Assembly (NCBI RefSeq): GCF_022345965.1
Contig: NZ_JAKRMU010000004.1
Span: forward strand, 124,001-188,000
Direction: 5' to 3'
Source of the DNA: Corynebacterium sp. ACRQK
GTDB taxonomy: Bacteria; Actinomycetota; Actinomycetes; Mycobacteriales; Mycobacteriaceae
Length of the DNA stretch: 64,000 nucleotides
Positions 27,771 through 37,126 of this stretch are shown here, piece after piece (the stretch's first letter is position 1; each line of letters begins with the position of its first letter). Both the position numbers and the translations under genes were made by a program. The notes beneath the pieces are model-generated. The model saw only the letters and a list, made by a program, of their open reading frames with translations, was not told where the DNA came from and ran no database searches.

Positions 27771-28972
27771 GTGAGAACAACAAGAAGTACAGCAACGAAG
27801 AGCTGTCGAAGATGAATAACGACGAGCTCGCCCGCCTGGGTACCGAGCTCGACGGCGTGACGGTTGCATACCGCAAGGAACGCTTCCCGATCGCCAACGA
27901 TCCCGCTGAGAAGCGTGCGAGCAGCAAGGTCACCATTCTGCTGGCCCTGTCGATCCTGTTCGGTATCGCTTTTATCGGTGTCTACCTGTTCTGGCCTTGG
28001 GAGCACAAGGGTCTGGAAGAGGACGGCCTGTGGCTGTACTCGATCTACACCCCGCTGTTGGGCATCACGTCCGGTCTGAGCATCACCCTGCTCGGCGCGG
28101 CCATCGTTGCCTACACCAAGAACTTTGTTCCGGAAGAGATTTCGGTTCAGACCCGTCACGACGGCCCGTCTGAGGAAGTTGACCGCCGCACCCTGGTCGC
28201 TCTGCTGAACGACTCTTGGAAGACCTCCACTCTGGGTCGCCGCCCGGTTATCGCCGGTCTGGCCGGTACCGGTGCGGTTCTAGCTGGCCTGGTTATCGCT
28301 CTGCCGCTGGGCGGCATCGTCAAGAACCCCTGGAAGGCCAAGGCAATGGGCATTCAGGGCGACGGTACGCTCTGGACTACCGGCTGGACGCTGGTGGAGC
28401 AGGGCGAGAAGGTCTACCTGGGCCGCGACACCGGCGCTATCGCCGAGGAGCACGACGGTCACTTCAGCACCAAGGGCGTGTCTCGCCTGATTCGCATGCG
28501 CCCGGAGGATCTGGACGCAGCTTCCATGGAGACCGTCTTCCCGCTGACCGAGGACATGGTCAACGATGGCGACAAGTTCGACAAGGACCGCGATGTCTAC
28601 GAGGAGCACATGCACTCCATCCACGGCTCGCGCAACGCCGTCATGTTGATCCGCCTGCGCCCGGAGGATGGCGATAAGGCCATCCTGCGCGAAGGACAGG
28701 AGGACTTCCACTACGGCGACTACTTCGCTTACTCGAAGATTTGTACCCACATCGGTTGCCCTACGTCCCTGTATGAGCAGCAAACTAACCGCATCCTCTG
28801 CCCGTGCCACCAATCTCAGTTCGATGCACTGCAGTACGGTAAGCCGATCTTCGGACCGGCAGCCCGCGCACTACCTGAGCTGTCGATCTCGGTGGACGAA
28901 GAGGGATACATGTACGCCGACCGTAACTTCATCGAGCCTGTCGGCCCGGCATTCTGGGAGCGTCGTTCATGA
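27767..28972 (+). CDS. qcrA: Rieske iron-sulfur subunit of the bcc complex
   Basis: 401 residues from the ATG at 27767, which overlaps the qcrC stop by 4 bases. Unlike mitochondrial Rieske proteins it has three membrane helices (around residues 45-65, 90-115 and 160-185), as usual in actinobacteria. The [2Fe-2S] ligands are in CTHIGCP and CPCHQSQF near the C-terminus. A charged loop of about 130 residues lies between the last helix and the cluster domain. It moves electrons from menaquinol at QcrB to QcrC. Coupled by ATGA overlap to qcrB. Confidence 0.97.
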   Translation: MSENNKKYSNEELSKMNNDELARLGTELDGVTVAYRKERFPIANDPAEKRASSKVTILLALSILFGIAFIGVYLFWPWEHKGLEEDGLWLYSIYTPLLGITSGLSITLLGAAIVAYTKNFVPEEISVQTRHDGPSEEVDRRTLVALLNDSWKTSTLGRRPVIAGLAGTGAVLAGLVIALPLGGIVKNPWKAKAMGIQGDGTLWTTGWTLVEQGEKVYLGRDTGAIAEEHDGHFSTKGVSRLIRMRPEDLDAASMETVFPLTEDMVNDGDKFDKDRDVYEEHMHSIHGSRNAVMLIRLRPEDGDKAILREGQEDFHYGDYFAYSKICTHIGCPTSLYEQQTNRILCPCHQSQFDALQYGKPIFGPAARALPELSISVDEEGYMYADRNFIEPVGPAFWERRS

Positions 28973-30603
28973 CCACTAAACAACAGAGCCGCGCTGCTAA
29001 AGCGGCCAACAACATCGACGAGCGGTACACTGCCTCCGGCCTGATCCGCCCGCAAATTAACAAGGTATTCCCGACTCACTGGTCCTTCATGCTCGGTGAG
29101 ATCGCGCTGTACTCCTTCATCATCCTGATCCTGTCCGGTGTCTACCTGACGCTGTTCTTCGATCCGTCCATGTCGAAGGTGATCTACGACGGCGCTTACG
29201 CACCGCTCAACGGTGTGGAGATGTCCGCCGCCTACCACACTGCCTTGGACATCTCGTTCGAGGTTCGCGGTGGTCTGTTTATCCGCCAGGTGCACCACTG
29301 GGCTGCACTGCTGTTCGCAGTGTCCATCATGGTTCACATGATGCGCATCTTCTTCACCGGTGCATTCCGCAAGCCCCGTGAGGCTAACTGGGTCATCGGC
29401 TGTGTCCTGCTGCTGCTGTCCGTGGCAGAGGGCTTCATGGGTTACTCCCTGCCGGACGACCTGCTCTCCGGTGTTGGTCTGCGTATTATGTCCGCCATCA
29501 TCGTTGGCCTGCCGATCATCGGTACCTGGCTGCACTGGATCATGTTCGCTGGCGACTTCCCGGGCGAGATCATCATTCCTCGCCTGTACATCGCCCACGT
29601 GCTGCTGATCCCGGGCATCCTGCTGGCTCTGATCGCCGCTCACCTGGCACTGGTTTGGTACCAGAAGCACACCCAGTTCCCTGGGCCGGGTCGTACCGAG
29701 AACAACGTTGTCGGCGTCCGTATTCTCCCGGTGTTCGGTCTGAAGGCTGCTTCCTTCGGCCTGATCACCTTCGGTGTCGTCGCCCTGATGGCTGGTCTTT
29801 TCCAGATCAACGCAATCTGGAACCTCGGCCCGTACAACCCGTCTCAGGTCTCCGCTGGTTCCCAGCCGGATATCTACATGCTGTGGACTGACGGTGCCGC
29901 ACGTGTCATGCCTGCATGGGAGCTCTACCTCGGTAACTACACCATCCCGGCTGTGTTCTGGGTAGCTTTGCTGCTGGGTCTCTTGGTTGTGCTGCTGTTC
30001 GCTTACCCGTGGATCGAGCAGAAGATGACGGGCGATAGCGCCCACCACAACCTGCTGCAGCGTCCGCGCGACGTACCGGTTCGTACCGCACTGGGCGTCA
30101 TGGCACTGGTCTTCTACGTGCTGCTGACCATCTCCGGTGGTAACGACCTGGTTGCACTGCACTTCACGATCTCGCTGAACCTGATGACCTGGGTTGGCCG
30201 TATCGGCCTGGTGCTGCTGCCGCCGATCGCGTACTTCATCACCTACCACCTGTGCATCTCCCTGCAGCGCAACGATCGAGAGGTTCTGGAACACGGTATC
30301 GAAACCGGCACCATCCGCCAGCTGCCTTCCGGTGGCTTCATCGAGGTCCACCAGCCGCTGGGTCCGGTCGACGAGCACGGCCACCCGATCCCGCTGGAGT
30401 ACCAGGGTGCATACGTTCCGAAGACCATGAACGAGCTCGGCGCAGCTGGGCAGCCTGGTCGCGGTAGCTTCTTCAGCCCGGATTCCCCGGAGATCGTGGA
30501 GAAGGCCGAGCGTATCGAGGAGGCTAACCACGCGGAGCAGAAGGAGATGTTCGAGCGACTGAACGAGGAGAACCGTCGTCGTCACGAGGAGCTCGACCAG
30601 TAG
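28969..30603 (+). CDS. qcrB: Cytochrome b subunit of the bcc complex
   Basis: 544 residues, about nine membrane helices. Heme-binding His pairs lie in helices 2 and 4 ([21 protein letters not shown] and [21 protein letters not shown]). The quinol-site region is present ([16 protein letters not shown]). A long hydrophilic C-terminal extension after the last helix (about 120 residues, charged at its end) is the actinobacterial form. Last gene of the operon, with a terminator after it. Confidence 0.97.
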   Translation: MTTKQQSRAAKAANNIDERYTASGLIRPQINKVFPTHWSFMLGEIALYSFIILILSGVYLTLFFDPSMSKVIYDGAYAPLNGVEMSAAYHTALDISFEVRGGLFIRQVHHWAALLFAVSIMVHMMRIFFTGAFRKPREANWVIGCVLLLLSVAEGFMGYSLPDDLLSGVGLRIMSAIIVGLPIIGTWLHWIMFAGDFPGEIIIPRLYIAHVLLIPGILLALIAAHLALVWYQKHTQFPGPGRTENNVVGVRILPVFGLKAASFGLITFGVVALMAGLFQINAIWNLGPYNPSQVSAGSQPDIYMLWTDGAARVMPAWELYLGNYTIPAVFWVALLLGLLVVLLFAYPWIEQKMTGDSAHHNLLQRPRDVPVRTALGVMALVFYVLLTISGGNDLVALHFTISLNLMTWVGRIGLVLLPPIAYFITYHLCISLQRNDREVLEHGIETGTIRQLPSGGFIEVHQPLGPVDEHGHPIPLEYQGAYVPKTMNELGAAGQPGRGSFFSPDSPEIVEKAERIEEANHAEQKEMFERLNEENRRRHEELDQ

Positions 30604-30649
30604 TCTCCACTCGAGCTGACTCAACTGCTCTCACATAAGGCTCGAGAAG

Positions 30650-30682
30650 ATCCCGTCCACCACCCGGTGGGCGGGATTTTTG
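30650..30682 (+). terminator. Terminator of the ctaE-qcrCAB operon
   Basis: 12-bp stem ATCCCGTCCACC / GGTGGGCGGGAT with loop ACCC, followed by TTTTTGCTGTT, 46 bases after the qcrB stop. Confidence 0.9.
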
Positions 30683-30736
30683 CTGTTCCAACTTAAGAGT
30701 TAAGCGTTAATCGGTCTCTTGCAGCGCAGAGAGGGC

Positions 30737-31417
30737 CTATTGCGCCGATAGCGCCCGGAGGACGTCGTAGGTGGCTAGTGCGTCGCTCATTGCGCGGTGT
30801 AGCGGGCGATGGGGGACCTTGAGGTATGACGCCACGTTTCCCAGCCGGTAGCGCCCCACCGACTTTCTAGCAATGAGTGTGCGGGAAGCCTCCGCAGTGC
30901 ACACCAGGCGCGGGGTATAAGGCTGAGTGGTGAGCTCTGCTGGGTTTGCCAGGCTAGTTTCGGCCCCATCGCCCAGCTGAGCGCGGAGGATTTCGTGTTG
31001 GAGGAAGGAGAAGTCAAAGGAGACGTTGTGCCCTACAAGACGTGGAGTGTCCACAAGGCGCGGTATCCCCGCTGTACTTGGGCTCGACGTATCCCGGAGG
31101 AAGCTAAGCAGCTCAGGCATTACGTCGGCGAAGCTGGGCTTGTCCGCCAACAGGCCGTCGGAAATGCCTGTGAGGTCTGTAATTGCCTGAGGAACGCTGC
31201 GCCGCGGGTTGAGAAGAGTAGTGAACTGATCCTGTAGCTTGCCTTTGCAGATTCGCAAGGCGGCGACTTCAATGATGCGCTCATTCTGCGGCTGCAGCCC
31301 CGTGGTTTCGATGTCGATGACAATGCAGTTCTCTAGGGTTTGCTGCAGATCTAAGCGCAGCTTTCTACTGTTTAGACCTGATGCTTCATCTGGAGAATAA
31401 GGCTCGATAGGGAACAC
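30737..31417 (-). CDS. DnaQ-like 3'-5' exonuclease
   Basis: DEDDh-family exonuclease acting on nucleic acid 3' ends. Exo I is VIDIETTGLQPQNERIIEVAAL, Exo II LVGHNVSFDFSFLQHEIL, and Exo III HRAMSDALATYDVL, so all acidic residues and the His are present. I place the start at the GTG at 31417 (MFPIEPYSP; 226 residues), which follows a TAGACT box by 8 bases. The frame extends to 31525, but that extra sequence does not look like protein. Similar to the epsilon subunit of DNA polymerase III but too short and isolated to say whether it proofreads. Confidence 0.85.
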   Translation of the reverse strand: MFPIEPYSPDEASGLNSRKLRLDLQQTLENCIVIDIETTGLQPQNERIIEVAALRICKGKLQDQFTTLLNPRRSVPQAITDLTGISDGLLADKPSFADVMPELLSFLRDTSSPSTAGIPRLVDTPRLVGHNVSFDFSFLQHEILRAQLGDGAETSLANPAELTTQPYTPRLVCTAEASRTLIARKSVGRYRLGNVASYLKVPHRPLHRAMSDALATYDVLRALSAQ

Positions 31418-31888
31418 GGGGAGTAAGTCTAGCGGGCGGGTATGACAGCGGTGAGCTGAAGTAGCGTGCTGCGGGGCCGTAGGGGGCGTCAAGAACAGAA
31501 CAAAAACACGCCAAAAACACTGCATGTGACAAGGGTCACAAATGCGGCTTCCTTAGAATTCCTTAAAGGGGGTTCGCTGTCAGTTGTCTGGGGCGGTTTT
31601 TCTAAAGGTGCAGGTCAAAGGGTTATAAAGCTTTGGTAACTTTCACCCTCTTCTTGAGGGTTTAGAAAATCTCAGTTCCATAACAACGGCACGTCGGGGG
31701 GCTGAATTGCTGGAATTTTGGCGAAGAGCTGGACATGTCTTGTGTTCATTTCGTAATCTTTTCGAGACCTTGAAGGTGAGCGACAAAGAGTTCACCGCAC
31801 CGCGGTAGCGCACAGAGGCTACCGGGCGAGGGGAGAAGGAAGAGTTCCGAACCCTAGACAACGGATTGAAAGGTAATTGAGGACCAAT
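31418..31888. promoter_or_regulatory. 471-bp divergent region and long leader of the first NlpC/P60 gene
   Basis: No gene. A GlxR-type palindrome is at 31525-31540. TTATAA near 31622-31627 is a candidate -10, giving a leader of about 255 bases. The leader holds a hairpin ACCCTC-TTCTT-GAGGGT (31645-31661) and, nearer the gene, GGTAGC...GCTACC (about 31804-31823). CCGAACCC near 31847 and GGGGGGCTGAAT near 31694 recall parts of the c-di-AMP (ydaO) riboswitch, but the usual 3' strand GUCAGCUAACC is not seen, so that identity is not claimed. Confidence 0.45.
31525..31540. promoter_or_regulatory. GlxR-type (CRP family) binding site
   Basis: TGTGA-CAAGGG-TCACA matches the TGTGA-N6-TCACA half-sites of the cAMP-responsive regulator GlxR of corynebacteria. 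It lies 108 bases upstream of the exonuclease start and about 350 upstream of the NlpC/P60 gene, so either could be the target. Confidence 0.7.
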
Positions 31889-32506
31889 ATGGGCAAGCAC
31901 AGCCTGAAGAAGAACAACGCACCCCGCAACGCAGCAATGATTGCCGCTGTCGGTGTGGGAGCCGCTGTACTCAACCCCGCTGCAGCCCAGGCTGCTCCGG
32001 TTACCCACACCCCGTCCGGCGTCACCGTTGATGTTCCGGATCACCTGCTGCCGACTATCAAGCCTTACTTCAAGCAGGCAAACCTGACCGCCGGTGGCCA
32101 GAAGAATGCTGCGACTAAGCCCGCTATCAAGCCGGCCGCTAAGAAGAAGCCAGCCGCTTCCTCTGTGGGCCAGCGTATCGCTAACATTGCGAAGTCCAAG
32201 GTTGGCGCTCCGTACTCCTGGGGCGCTTCCGGCCCGAACGCTTTCGACTGCTCCGGCCTGACCTCCTGGGCTCACCGCCAGGTTGGCAAGAACATCCCGC
32301 GTACCTCCTCCGCACAGGCTTCCGCAGGCACGAAGGTTTCCCTGAATGCTCTACAGCCGGGCGATGTCATCTCCTACTACGGCGGCCCTTCCCACGTTGC
32401 TATCTACATCGGCAACGGCAAGATCGTCCACGCACTGAACTCCTCCAACCCGGTGCGTATCGACAACCTGCACATGATGCCGGTTTACAACGCGGTGCGT
32501 TTCTAA
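31889..32506 (+). CDS. Secreted NlpC/P60 peptidoglycan hydrolase
   Basis: 205 residues from the ATG at 31889 (MGKHSLKKNN). An N-terminal signal peptide ends near PAAAQAAPV. A short Lys/Ala-rich linker precedes a C-terminal NlpC/P60 domain with catalytic Cys in NAFDCSGLTSW and His in PSHVAIYIGNGKIVHAL. Such enzymes cut D-Glu-mDAP bonds in peptidoglycan stems and help daughter-cell separation. A second NlpC/P60 gene follows after a terminator, the same pair seen downstream of qcrB in C. glutamicum, from memory. Confidence 0.93.
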   Translation: MGKHSLKKNNAPRNAAMIAAVGVGAAVLNPAAAQAAPVTHTPSGVTVDVPDHLLPTIKPYFKQANLTAGGQKNAATKPAIKPAAKKKPAASSVGQRIANIAKSKVGAPYSWGASGPNAFDCSGLTSWAHRQVGKNIPRTSSAQASAGTKVSLNALQPGDVISYYGGPSHVAIYIGNGKIVHALNSSNPVRIDNLHMMPVYNAVRF

Positions 32507-32591
32507 ATTTTTTAGTGACGCCCACCCGGCGTTTCGCCAGCTCGACAGATGCAATGGGGGCTGGTGTTACAGCTGGTGAGCATGTGATTAA

Positions 32592-32628
32592 GTGGGGCTG
32601 GAACCCGGTTGGGGCCAGTCCCACTTTT
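32592..32628 (+). terminator. Terminator after the first NlpC/P60 gene
   Basis: 10-bp stem GTGGGGCTGG / CCAGTCCCAC (one G-T pair) with a 13-base loop, followed by TTTTGCCCTTTCTT. Confidence 0.8.
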
Positions 32629-32656
32629 GCCCTTTCTTGTGGCAGAATATCTATCG

Positions 32657-32673
32657 TTATCAAACGTTGATAA
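32657..32673. promoter_or_regulatory. Palindrome upstream of second NlpC/P60 gene
   Basis: TTATCAA-ACG-TTGATAA is a perfect inverted repeat in AT-rich DNA 57 bases before the GTG, with an extra AACGTTG direct repeat overlapping it. Likely operator; the regulator is not identifiable. Confidence 0.55.
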
Positions 32674-32729
32674 ACGTTGTCTGGCCGTTTGGCGGCCCAG
32701 AATTAGTGAGAATTAAAGAAAGTCCAGTT

Positions 32730-33932
32730 GTGAACGTGTTGTCTTCTTCTTCCCGTGATCGCCTCGTCGGCACCCGCACCGTCGCAAAGACCGCAACCGC
32801 GGTTCTGCTAACCCTCGCCGTTGGAGCGTCCCTCCCGCAGGCGGCGGCGGACCCGCAACAGGATCAGCAGCAGGGCAACCCGCAGCAACGTAACGAGCAG
32901 AAGGACGACAAGAAGGCCGAGCAGAAGCGCGCCGAGGAGATCCGCCGTCTGCTGGACGCGCCGATCCCGAAGGACGTGGACGGACTGCTAGCTCACGTGG
33001 ATAAGATCTCCGGCTACGCCTCTGAAACCTCCGACGAGGTCGAGCAGCTTAAGATCGATATCGACCAGGCACAGGGGAACCTGGACAAGGCCAACAAGTC
33101 CGCTGATGACGCGCAGAAGAAGGCCGACAAGCTCAACACCGACGTAAAGGCATCCCGCGAGAACGTCACTGGCGTGTCCCAGGCCATGTACCGCGGCGCA
33201 ACCGTGGACCCGGTCTCCGCCTTCGCTGGCTCGCAGGGGCCGCAAGCAGCAGTTGAGCGCTCCTCCTACCTGGCATCCATCGGCGACCAGCGCGCCGATA
33301 CCGTGACCGCACTGAGCCGACAGCTCAAGGACGCCGCCAGCGAAAAGAGCAATGCCAGCCGCTCAAAGGCCACTGCCAACTTCCAGCTGCGCACCCTGAA
33401 CGATCGCAAAAAGGATCTGGACGAGCGCAACGAGCAGTTGGATGCGCTGAAGGACAAGGTCATGAAGGCCGTCGACGGACTGAGCCCGGAGGATCGTCGC
33501 CGCTGGGTCGACCGCAATGGCCCGATCGACGTGGATGTTGAGCAGTTCCTCGGGGACCTGAAGAAGAAGGTCGGCTCCGACGGCCCGGTCAACGCCACCG
33601 GCGTGGTTGCGGCCGCCATGTCCAAGCTGGGCTCCCCGTACTCCTGGGGTGCCACCGGCCCCAGCGCCTTTGACTGCTCGGGCCTCATGTTCTGGGCATA
33701 CCAGCAGGAGGGCAAGTCCATTCCGCGTACCTCCTCCGCCCAGATCGCCGGCGGCCAGTCCGTTTCCGTCAACGACCTGCAGCCGGGCGACATCGTCGGC
33801 TACTACCCGGGAGTGACCCACGTTGGCATGTACATCGGCGACGGTAAGATCGTCCACGCCTCCGACTACGGCATCCCCGTCCAGGTCGTTCCGGTGGACT
33901 CCATGCCGATCCAGGGCGCGGCTCGCTACTAA
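32730..33932 (+). CDS. Secreted NlpC/P60 peptidoglycan hydrolase with coiled-coil N-domain (RipA/RipC-like)
   Basis: 400 residues from the GTG at 32730; the frame opens at 32592 but that part runs through the upstream terminator. A signal peptide (VAKTATAVLLTLAVGASLPQAAA) precedes a Gln/Lys/Glu-rich segment and a long coiled coil (about residues 85-280, IDIDQAQGNLDKANKSADDAQ and later heptads), then the NlpC/P60 domain with Cys in SAFDCSGLMFW and His in VTHVGMYIGDGKIVHAS. This layout matches RipA/RipC-type hydrolases that split septal peptidoglycan, usually held inactive or directed by FtsEX or the coiled coil itself. Confidence 0.93.
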   Translation: MNVLSSSSRDRLVGTRTVAKTATAVLLTLAVGASLPQAAADPQQDQQQGNPQQRNEQKDDKKAEQKRAEEIRRLLDAPIPKDVDGLLAHVDKISGYASETSDEVEQLKIDIDQAQGNLDKANKSADDAQKKADKLNTDVKASRENVTGVSQAMYRGATVDPVSAFAGSQGPQAAVERSSYLASIGDQRADTVTALSRQLKDAASEKSNASRSKATANFQLRTLNDRKKDLDERNEQLDALKDKVMKAVDGLSPEDRRRWVDRNGPIDVDVEQFLGDLKKKVGSDGPVNATGVVAAAMSKLGSPYSWGATGPSAFDCSGLMFWAYQQEGKSIPRTSSAQIAGGQSVSVNDLQPGDIVGYYPGVTHVGMYIGDGKIVHASDYGIPVQVVPVDSMPIQGAARY

Positions 33933-33973
33933 GGCACCTGCCTGTAACGGCGCGTGCGGTAGCATCCTTGCGT

Positions 33974-35176
33974 ATGTCAAAGGAAGATCAGCCCAAGGAA
34001 CACCGGCAGAGCCACCCGCGTGTCCTTGTTGTAACGAACGACTTCCCGCCGACCCTCGGCGGGATTCAGACGTACGTGCGCGACTACCTCTCCACGCTGA
34101 ACCCGGAGAGCGTCGTTGTCTTCGCCTCCACGCAGAACACGGAGGATGCCCGCGCCTTCGATGCGCAGCAGTCCTACCGGGTGGTTCGCTGGCCGCGCAG
34201 CGTAATGCTGCCCACCCCGGCCACCGCGCGGAAAATGCAGCAGCTGATCCGCGAGCACAACATTCACACCGTCTGGTTCGGCGCCGCCGCGCCTCTGGCA
34301 CTGATGGCAAAGGCTGCGCGTGCGGCGGGGGCACGCCGCGTGGTCGCCTCCACGCACGGCCATGAAGTCGGCTGGTCCATGTTCCCCGGCTCCCGCCAGG
34401 TGCTACGGCGCATCGGCGACACCGTGGACTGCCTCACCTATGTTTCCCATTACGCCCGCAACCGCATGGCCGCCGCGTTCGGCCCCGCCGTTGCCTGGGA
34501 GCCCATGCCCGGCGGGGTAAACACCGACCTGTTCCGCCCGGACCCTGCTATGCGGCAAGCCCTGCGCGCCCGCTACGGCCTGGAGGACAAGAAGGCTATC
34601 GTCGCCGTTTCCCGCCTGGTTCCGCGCAAGGGTCAAGACACGCTGGTCAGAGCTCTGCCCGCCATCCTGCGCGAGCACCCGGATGCGCACCTGCTGATCG
34701 TCGGACCCGGCACGTACCGCGGGAAATTGGAGAAGCTGGCGCGTCGGTTGGGCGTCCTAAAGAACACAACATTTACCGGCGCCGTCGATGTAGAGGAGCT
34801 ACCGGGGCATTTCGTGGCCGGCGACGTATTTGCGCTGCCGGTGCGCACGCAGCTGGGCGGACTGTCGGTGGAGGGCCTCGGCATCGTGTTTCTGGAGGCA
34901 CAGGCCGCCGGCGTGGCTACTGTCGCCGGCAACGGTGGCGGTGCTCCCGAGACGGTGATTAACGGGGAGACCGGGCTGGTCGTGGACTCCCGGAACCCGA
35001 ACGACGTTGTGGAGCGTATCTGTTCTTTGCTTGGTGACGCCCCCACGCGCCAGCGGCTATCGACCGCAGCGAGGGAGTATGTGACGGGGAAGTGGACCTG
35101 GGATGTCCTCGGCCACCAGTGCCGCACAGTGATGGCGGGAACGGGCGGGATTCCGCCGCGCCACAGCTTCGCCTGA
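33974..35176 (+). CDS. pimB: GDP-mannose-dependent PIM mannosyltransferase, GT4
   Basis: 400-residue GT-B fold enzyme. N-terminal NDFPPTLGGIQTYVRDYL is the acceptor-side loop; the C-terminal donor site shows VSRLVPRKGQDTLVRAL, LIVGPGTYRGKLEKLA and the EX7E motif EGLGIVFLE. In C. glutamicum the gene at this place (pimB') adds the second mannose to phosphatidylinositol monomannoside, a base of lipomannan and lipoarabinomannan. The start ATG at 33974 lies 8 bases after TAGCAT, consistent with a leaderless transcript. Confidence 0.9.
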   Translation: MSKEDQPKEHRQSHPRVLVVTNDFPPTLGGIQTYVRDYLSTLNPESVVVFASTQNTEDARAFDAQQSYRVVRWPRSVMLPTPATARKMQQLIREHNIHTVWFGAAAPLALMAKAARAAGARRVVASTHGHEVGWSMFPGSRQVLRRIGDTVDCLTYVSHYARNRMAAAFGPAVAWEPMPGGVNTDLFRPDPAMRQALRARYGLEDKKAIVAVSRLVPRKGQDTLVRALPAILREHPDAHLLIVGPGTYRGKLEKLARRLGVLKNTTFTGAVDVEELPGHFVAGDVFALPVRTQLGGLSVEGLGIVFLEAQAAGVATVAGNGGGAPETVINGETGLVVDSRNPNDVVERICSLLGDAPTRQRLSTAAREYVTGKWTWDVLGHQCRTVMAGTGGIPPRHSFA

Positions 35177-35301
35177 CACCCCGGCTGGCCGGAGACTGCA
35201 GCCGCAAAATTTTTATGCGCTGCCTGGCTGGCTAGAATAAGGGGGTTGATCGGTACAGAAGAGCGCAGACAAGTACAGAAGAAGAGAAGGTGGAACGCCT
35301 A

Positions 35302-36270
35302 GTGACTGGGACCCTAACCGTGGGCGTGGACATCGGTGGCACGAACCTGCGCGCTGCCGTAGTGGACGCGGACGGGCAGATCCTGGACATCGAGAAGCTG
35401 CCCACGCCCTCTAACGTGTACGCACTGGAGACCGCGTTGGTGCATGCAATAGGCTGCTTGCAACGCCGCAATGAGGGTATCGCTGCGGTGGGTCTGGCTG
35501 TGGCGGGGTTCATTAATTCCCAACGCGATACGGTGCGCTTCGCCCCGCACCTGCCGTGGCGGAATGCGAAAGTTACCGAGCGGCTGAGCGCGAAGCTGGG
35601 GCTGCCGGTGGAGCTGGAGCACGACGCCAACTCGGCGGCGCTGGGGGAGTACTACCTGGGTGCCGCACAGAACGCACGGACGTGGGTTCTGTTCGCCCTG
35701 GGTACCGGCATCGGTGGTGCCGTGATGGTGGATGGGGAAATCTACCGCGGAGCATTCGGCACCGCCCCGGAGTTTGGCCACCTGACCGTCATGCCCGGCG
35801 GGCGGGCGTGCCCGTGCGGCAAGCAGGGATGCCTGGAGCGCTACTGCTCCGGCTCGGCGCTGGCGCTGACGGCTCAGGACTTGATCGCGACTGGCCGCTA
35901 CCCGGATTCCGCCATCACCCGCGAGTATGCTCAGCATCCAGAGGAGATCTCGGGCCGTGCCATCGTGCGCTTGGCCCGGGAAGGCGACCCGCTGGCCCGC
36001 GCCGCCATCGAGGACATGGGCCTGTGGCTGGGGCGCGGCCTGTCCCTGGTGCAGGACGTGTTGGACCCGGAGCTGATCGTCATCGGCGGGGGAGTCAGCT
36101 CCGACGCGGACCTATTCCTGGACCAGGCGGAATCGATGATGAATTACAGCATCGTCGGCGCAGGCCACCGCCCGGTCGCAGAGGTGAAAACCGCGCAGCT
36201 AGGTGGTGATGCCGGTATGATCGGCGTGGCGCTGCTGGCGCGCAAGCAGCTTGAGCGTGGCGCTGAATAA
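35302..36270 (+). CDS. glk: ROK-family glucokinase
   Basis: 322 residues from the GTG at 35302, with GAAGAGAAGG upstream (GTG at 35290 is a second candidate). ATP-binding VGVDIGGTNLRAAVVD, sugar-site ELEHDANSAALGEYY and GTGIGGAVMVDGEIYRG, and the ROK zinc motif CPCGKQGCLERYCSG are all present. These are marks of actinobacterial glucokinases that phosphorylate glucose with ATP. Located between pimB and plsC as in C. glutamicum, from memory. Confidence 0.9.
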   Translation: MTGTLTVGVDIGGTNLRAAVVDADGQILDIEKLPTPSNVYALETALVHAIGCLQRRNEGIAAVGLAVAGFINSQRDTVRFAPHLPWRNAKVTERLSAKLGLPVELEHDANSAALGEYYLGAAQNARTWVLFALGTGIGGAVMVDGEIYRGAFGTAPEFGHLTVMPGGRACPCGKQGCLERYCSGSALALTAQDLIATGRYPDSAITREYAQHPEEISGRAIVRLAREGDPLARAAIEDMGLWLGRGLSLVQDVLDPELIVIGGGVSSDADLFLDQAESMMNYSIVGAGHRPVAEVKTAQLGGDAGMIGVALLARKQLERGAE

Positions 36271-36302
36271 GGAAGCCACCAAGGGACGGTAAGTTTTAGA
36301 AC

Positions 36303-37031
36303 ATGCAGAATAAGGCGTATTGGTTTTTTAAGTACATCCTCATCGGCCCGTGGCTGCGTGTGTACAACCGCCCCTTCACCAAGGGGTTGGAGAAATTGCC
36401 GAAGGAGGGGGCGGGCATCCTGGCCTCCAACCACTTGGCGGTAATGGACTCGTTTTACCTACCACTGGTGTCCAAGCGCCAGCTGACCTTTCTGGCTAAG
36501 AAGGAGTACTTCACCACCCCAGGCCTGGTCGGTGGCATCCAGAAGTTCTTCTTCAGCTCTGCCGGCCAGGTGCCGATCGACCGCGAGGATAGGGAATCCC
36601 AAAACGCCGCAATGAGAACCGCCCTAAAGGTACTGGAGCGCGGGGATCTGCTGGGCATATACCCGGAGGGCACGCGCTCCCCGGATGGGCGCCTGTACCG
36701 CGGCAAGACCGGTCTGGCGCGCATCGCCCTGGAATCCGGTGAGAAGGTCTACCCGGTGGCCATGATCAACACGAACAAGGCCAACCCGATCGGCACCTGG
36801 ATCCCGCGCCCCGTCCGCTGCGGCGTGTACGTCGGAGACCCGATCGACCCGGATGATTTCCGCGATGCAGGCGATGACTACGCGCAGGCCAGAGCCCTAA
36901 CCGACGCGATTATGGAAGCCCTGCACGAGCTATCCGGCCAGGAGTACGTAAAGGACTTCTACGCCGCCGATGTAAAGAAGTCCCTCGAGGCCGGCAAGGC
37001 CTACCCGCCGGGCTCCGAACCGCGCAGCTAG
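36303..37031 (+). CDS. plsC: 1-acyl-sn-glycerol-3-phosphate acyltransferase, PlsC family
   Basis: 242 residues. The four PlsC motifs are visible: NHLAVMDSFYLP (HX4D catalytic pair), the KKEYFTTPGLVGG region, GIYPEGTRSPDGRLYRGKTG, and the Val-Pro-rich fourth block around VYPVAMINTNKANP. It converts lysophosphatidate to phosphatidate at the inner face of the membrane, or acylates a related glycolipid. The gene follows glk by 32 bases in the same direction. Confidence 0.9.
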   Translation: MQNKAYWFFKYILIGPWLRVYNRPFTKGLEKLPKEGAGILASNHLAVMDSFYLPLVSKRQLTFLAKKEYFTTPGLVGGIQKFFFSSAGQVPIDREDRESQNAAMRTALKVLERGDLLGIYPEGTRSPDGRLYRGKTGLARIALESGEKVYPVAMINTNKANPIGTWIPRPVRCGVYVGDPIDPDDFRDAGDDYAQARALTDAIMEALHELSGQEYVKDFYAADVKKSLEAGKAYPPGSEPRS

Positions 37032-37126
37032 CTATTCGCCATCTATTCGATAGGGCTTTCACCAGGCGTTTGCGCCCCGTAGCGGTTTGACTTCACAGGT
37101 GTGAACCTGATTCTGTTATAAGAATT

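Noticed and set aside
28816-30624. 602-residue open frame on the minus strand
   Set aside because: Antisense to qcrA/qcrB with no protein family features; low-complexity Gln/Asp/Val composition typical of a shadow frame.
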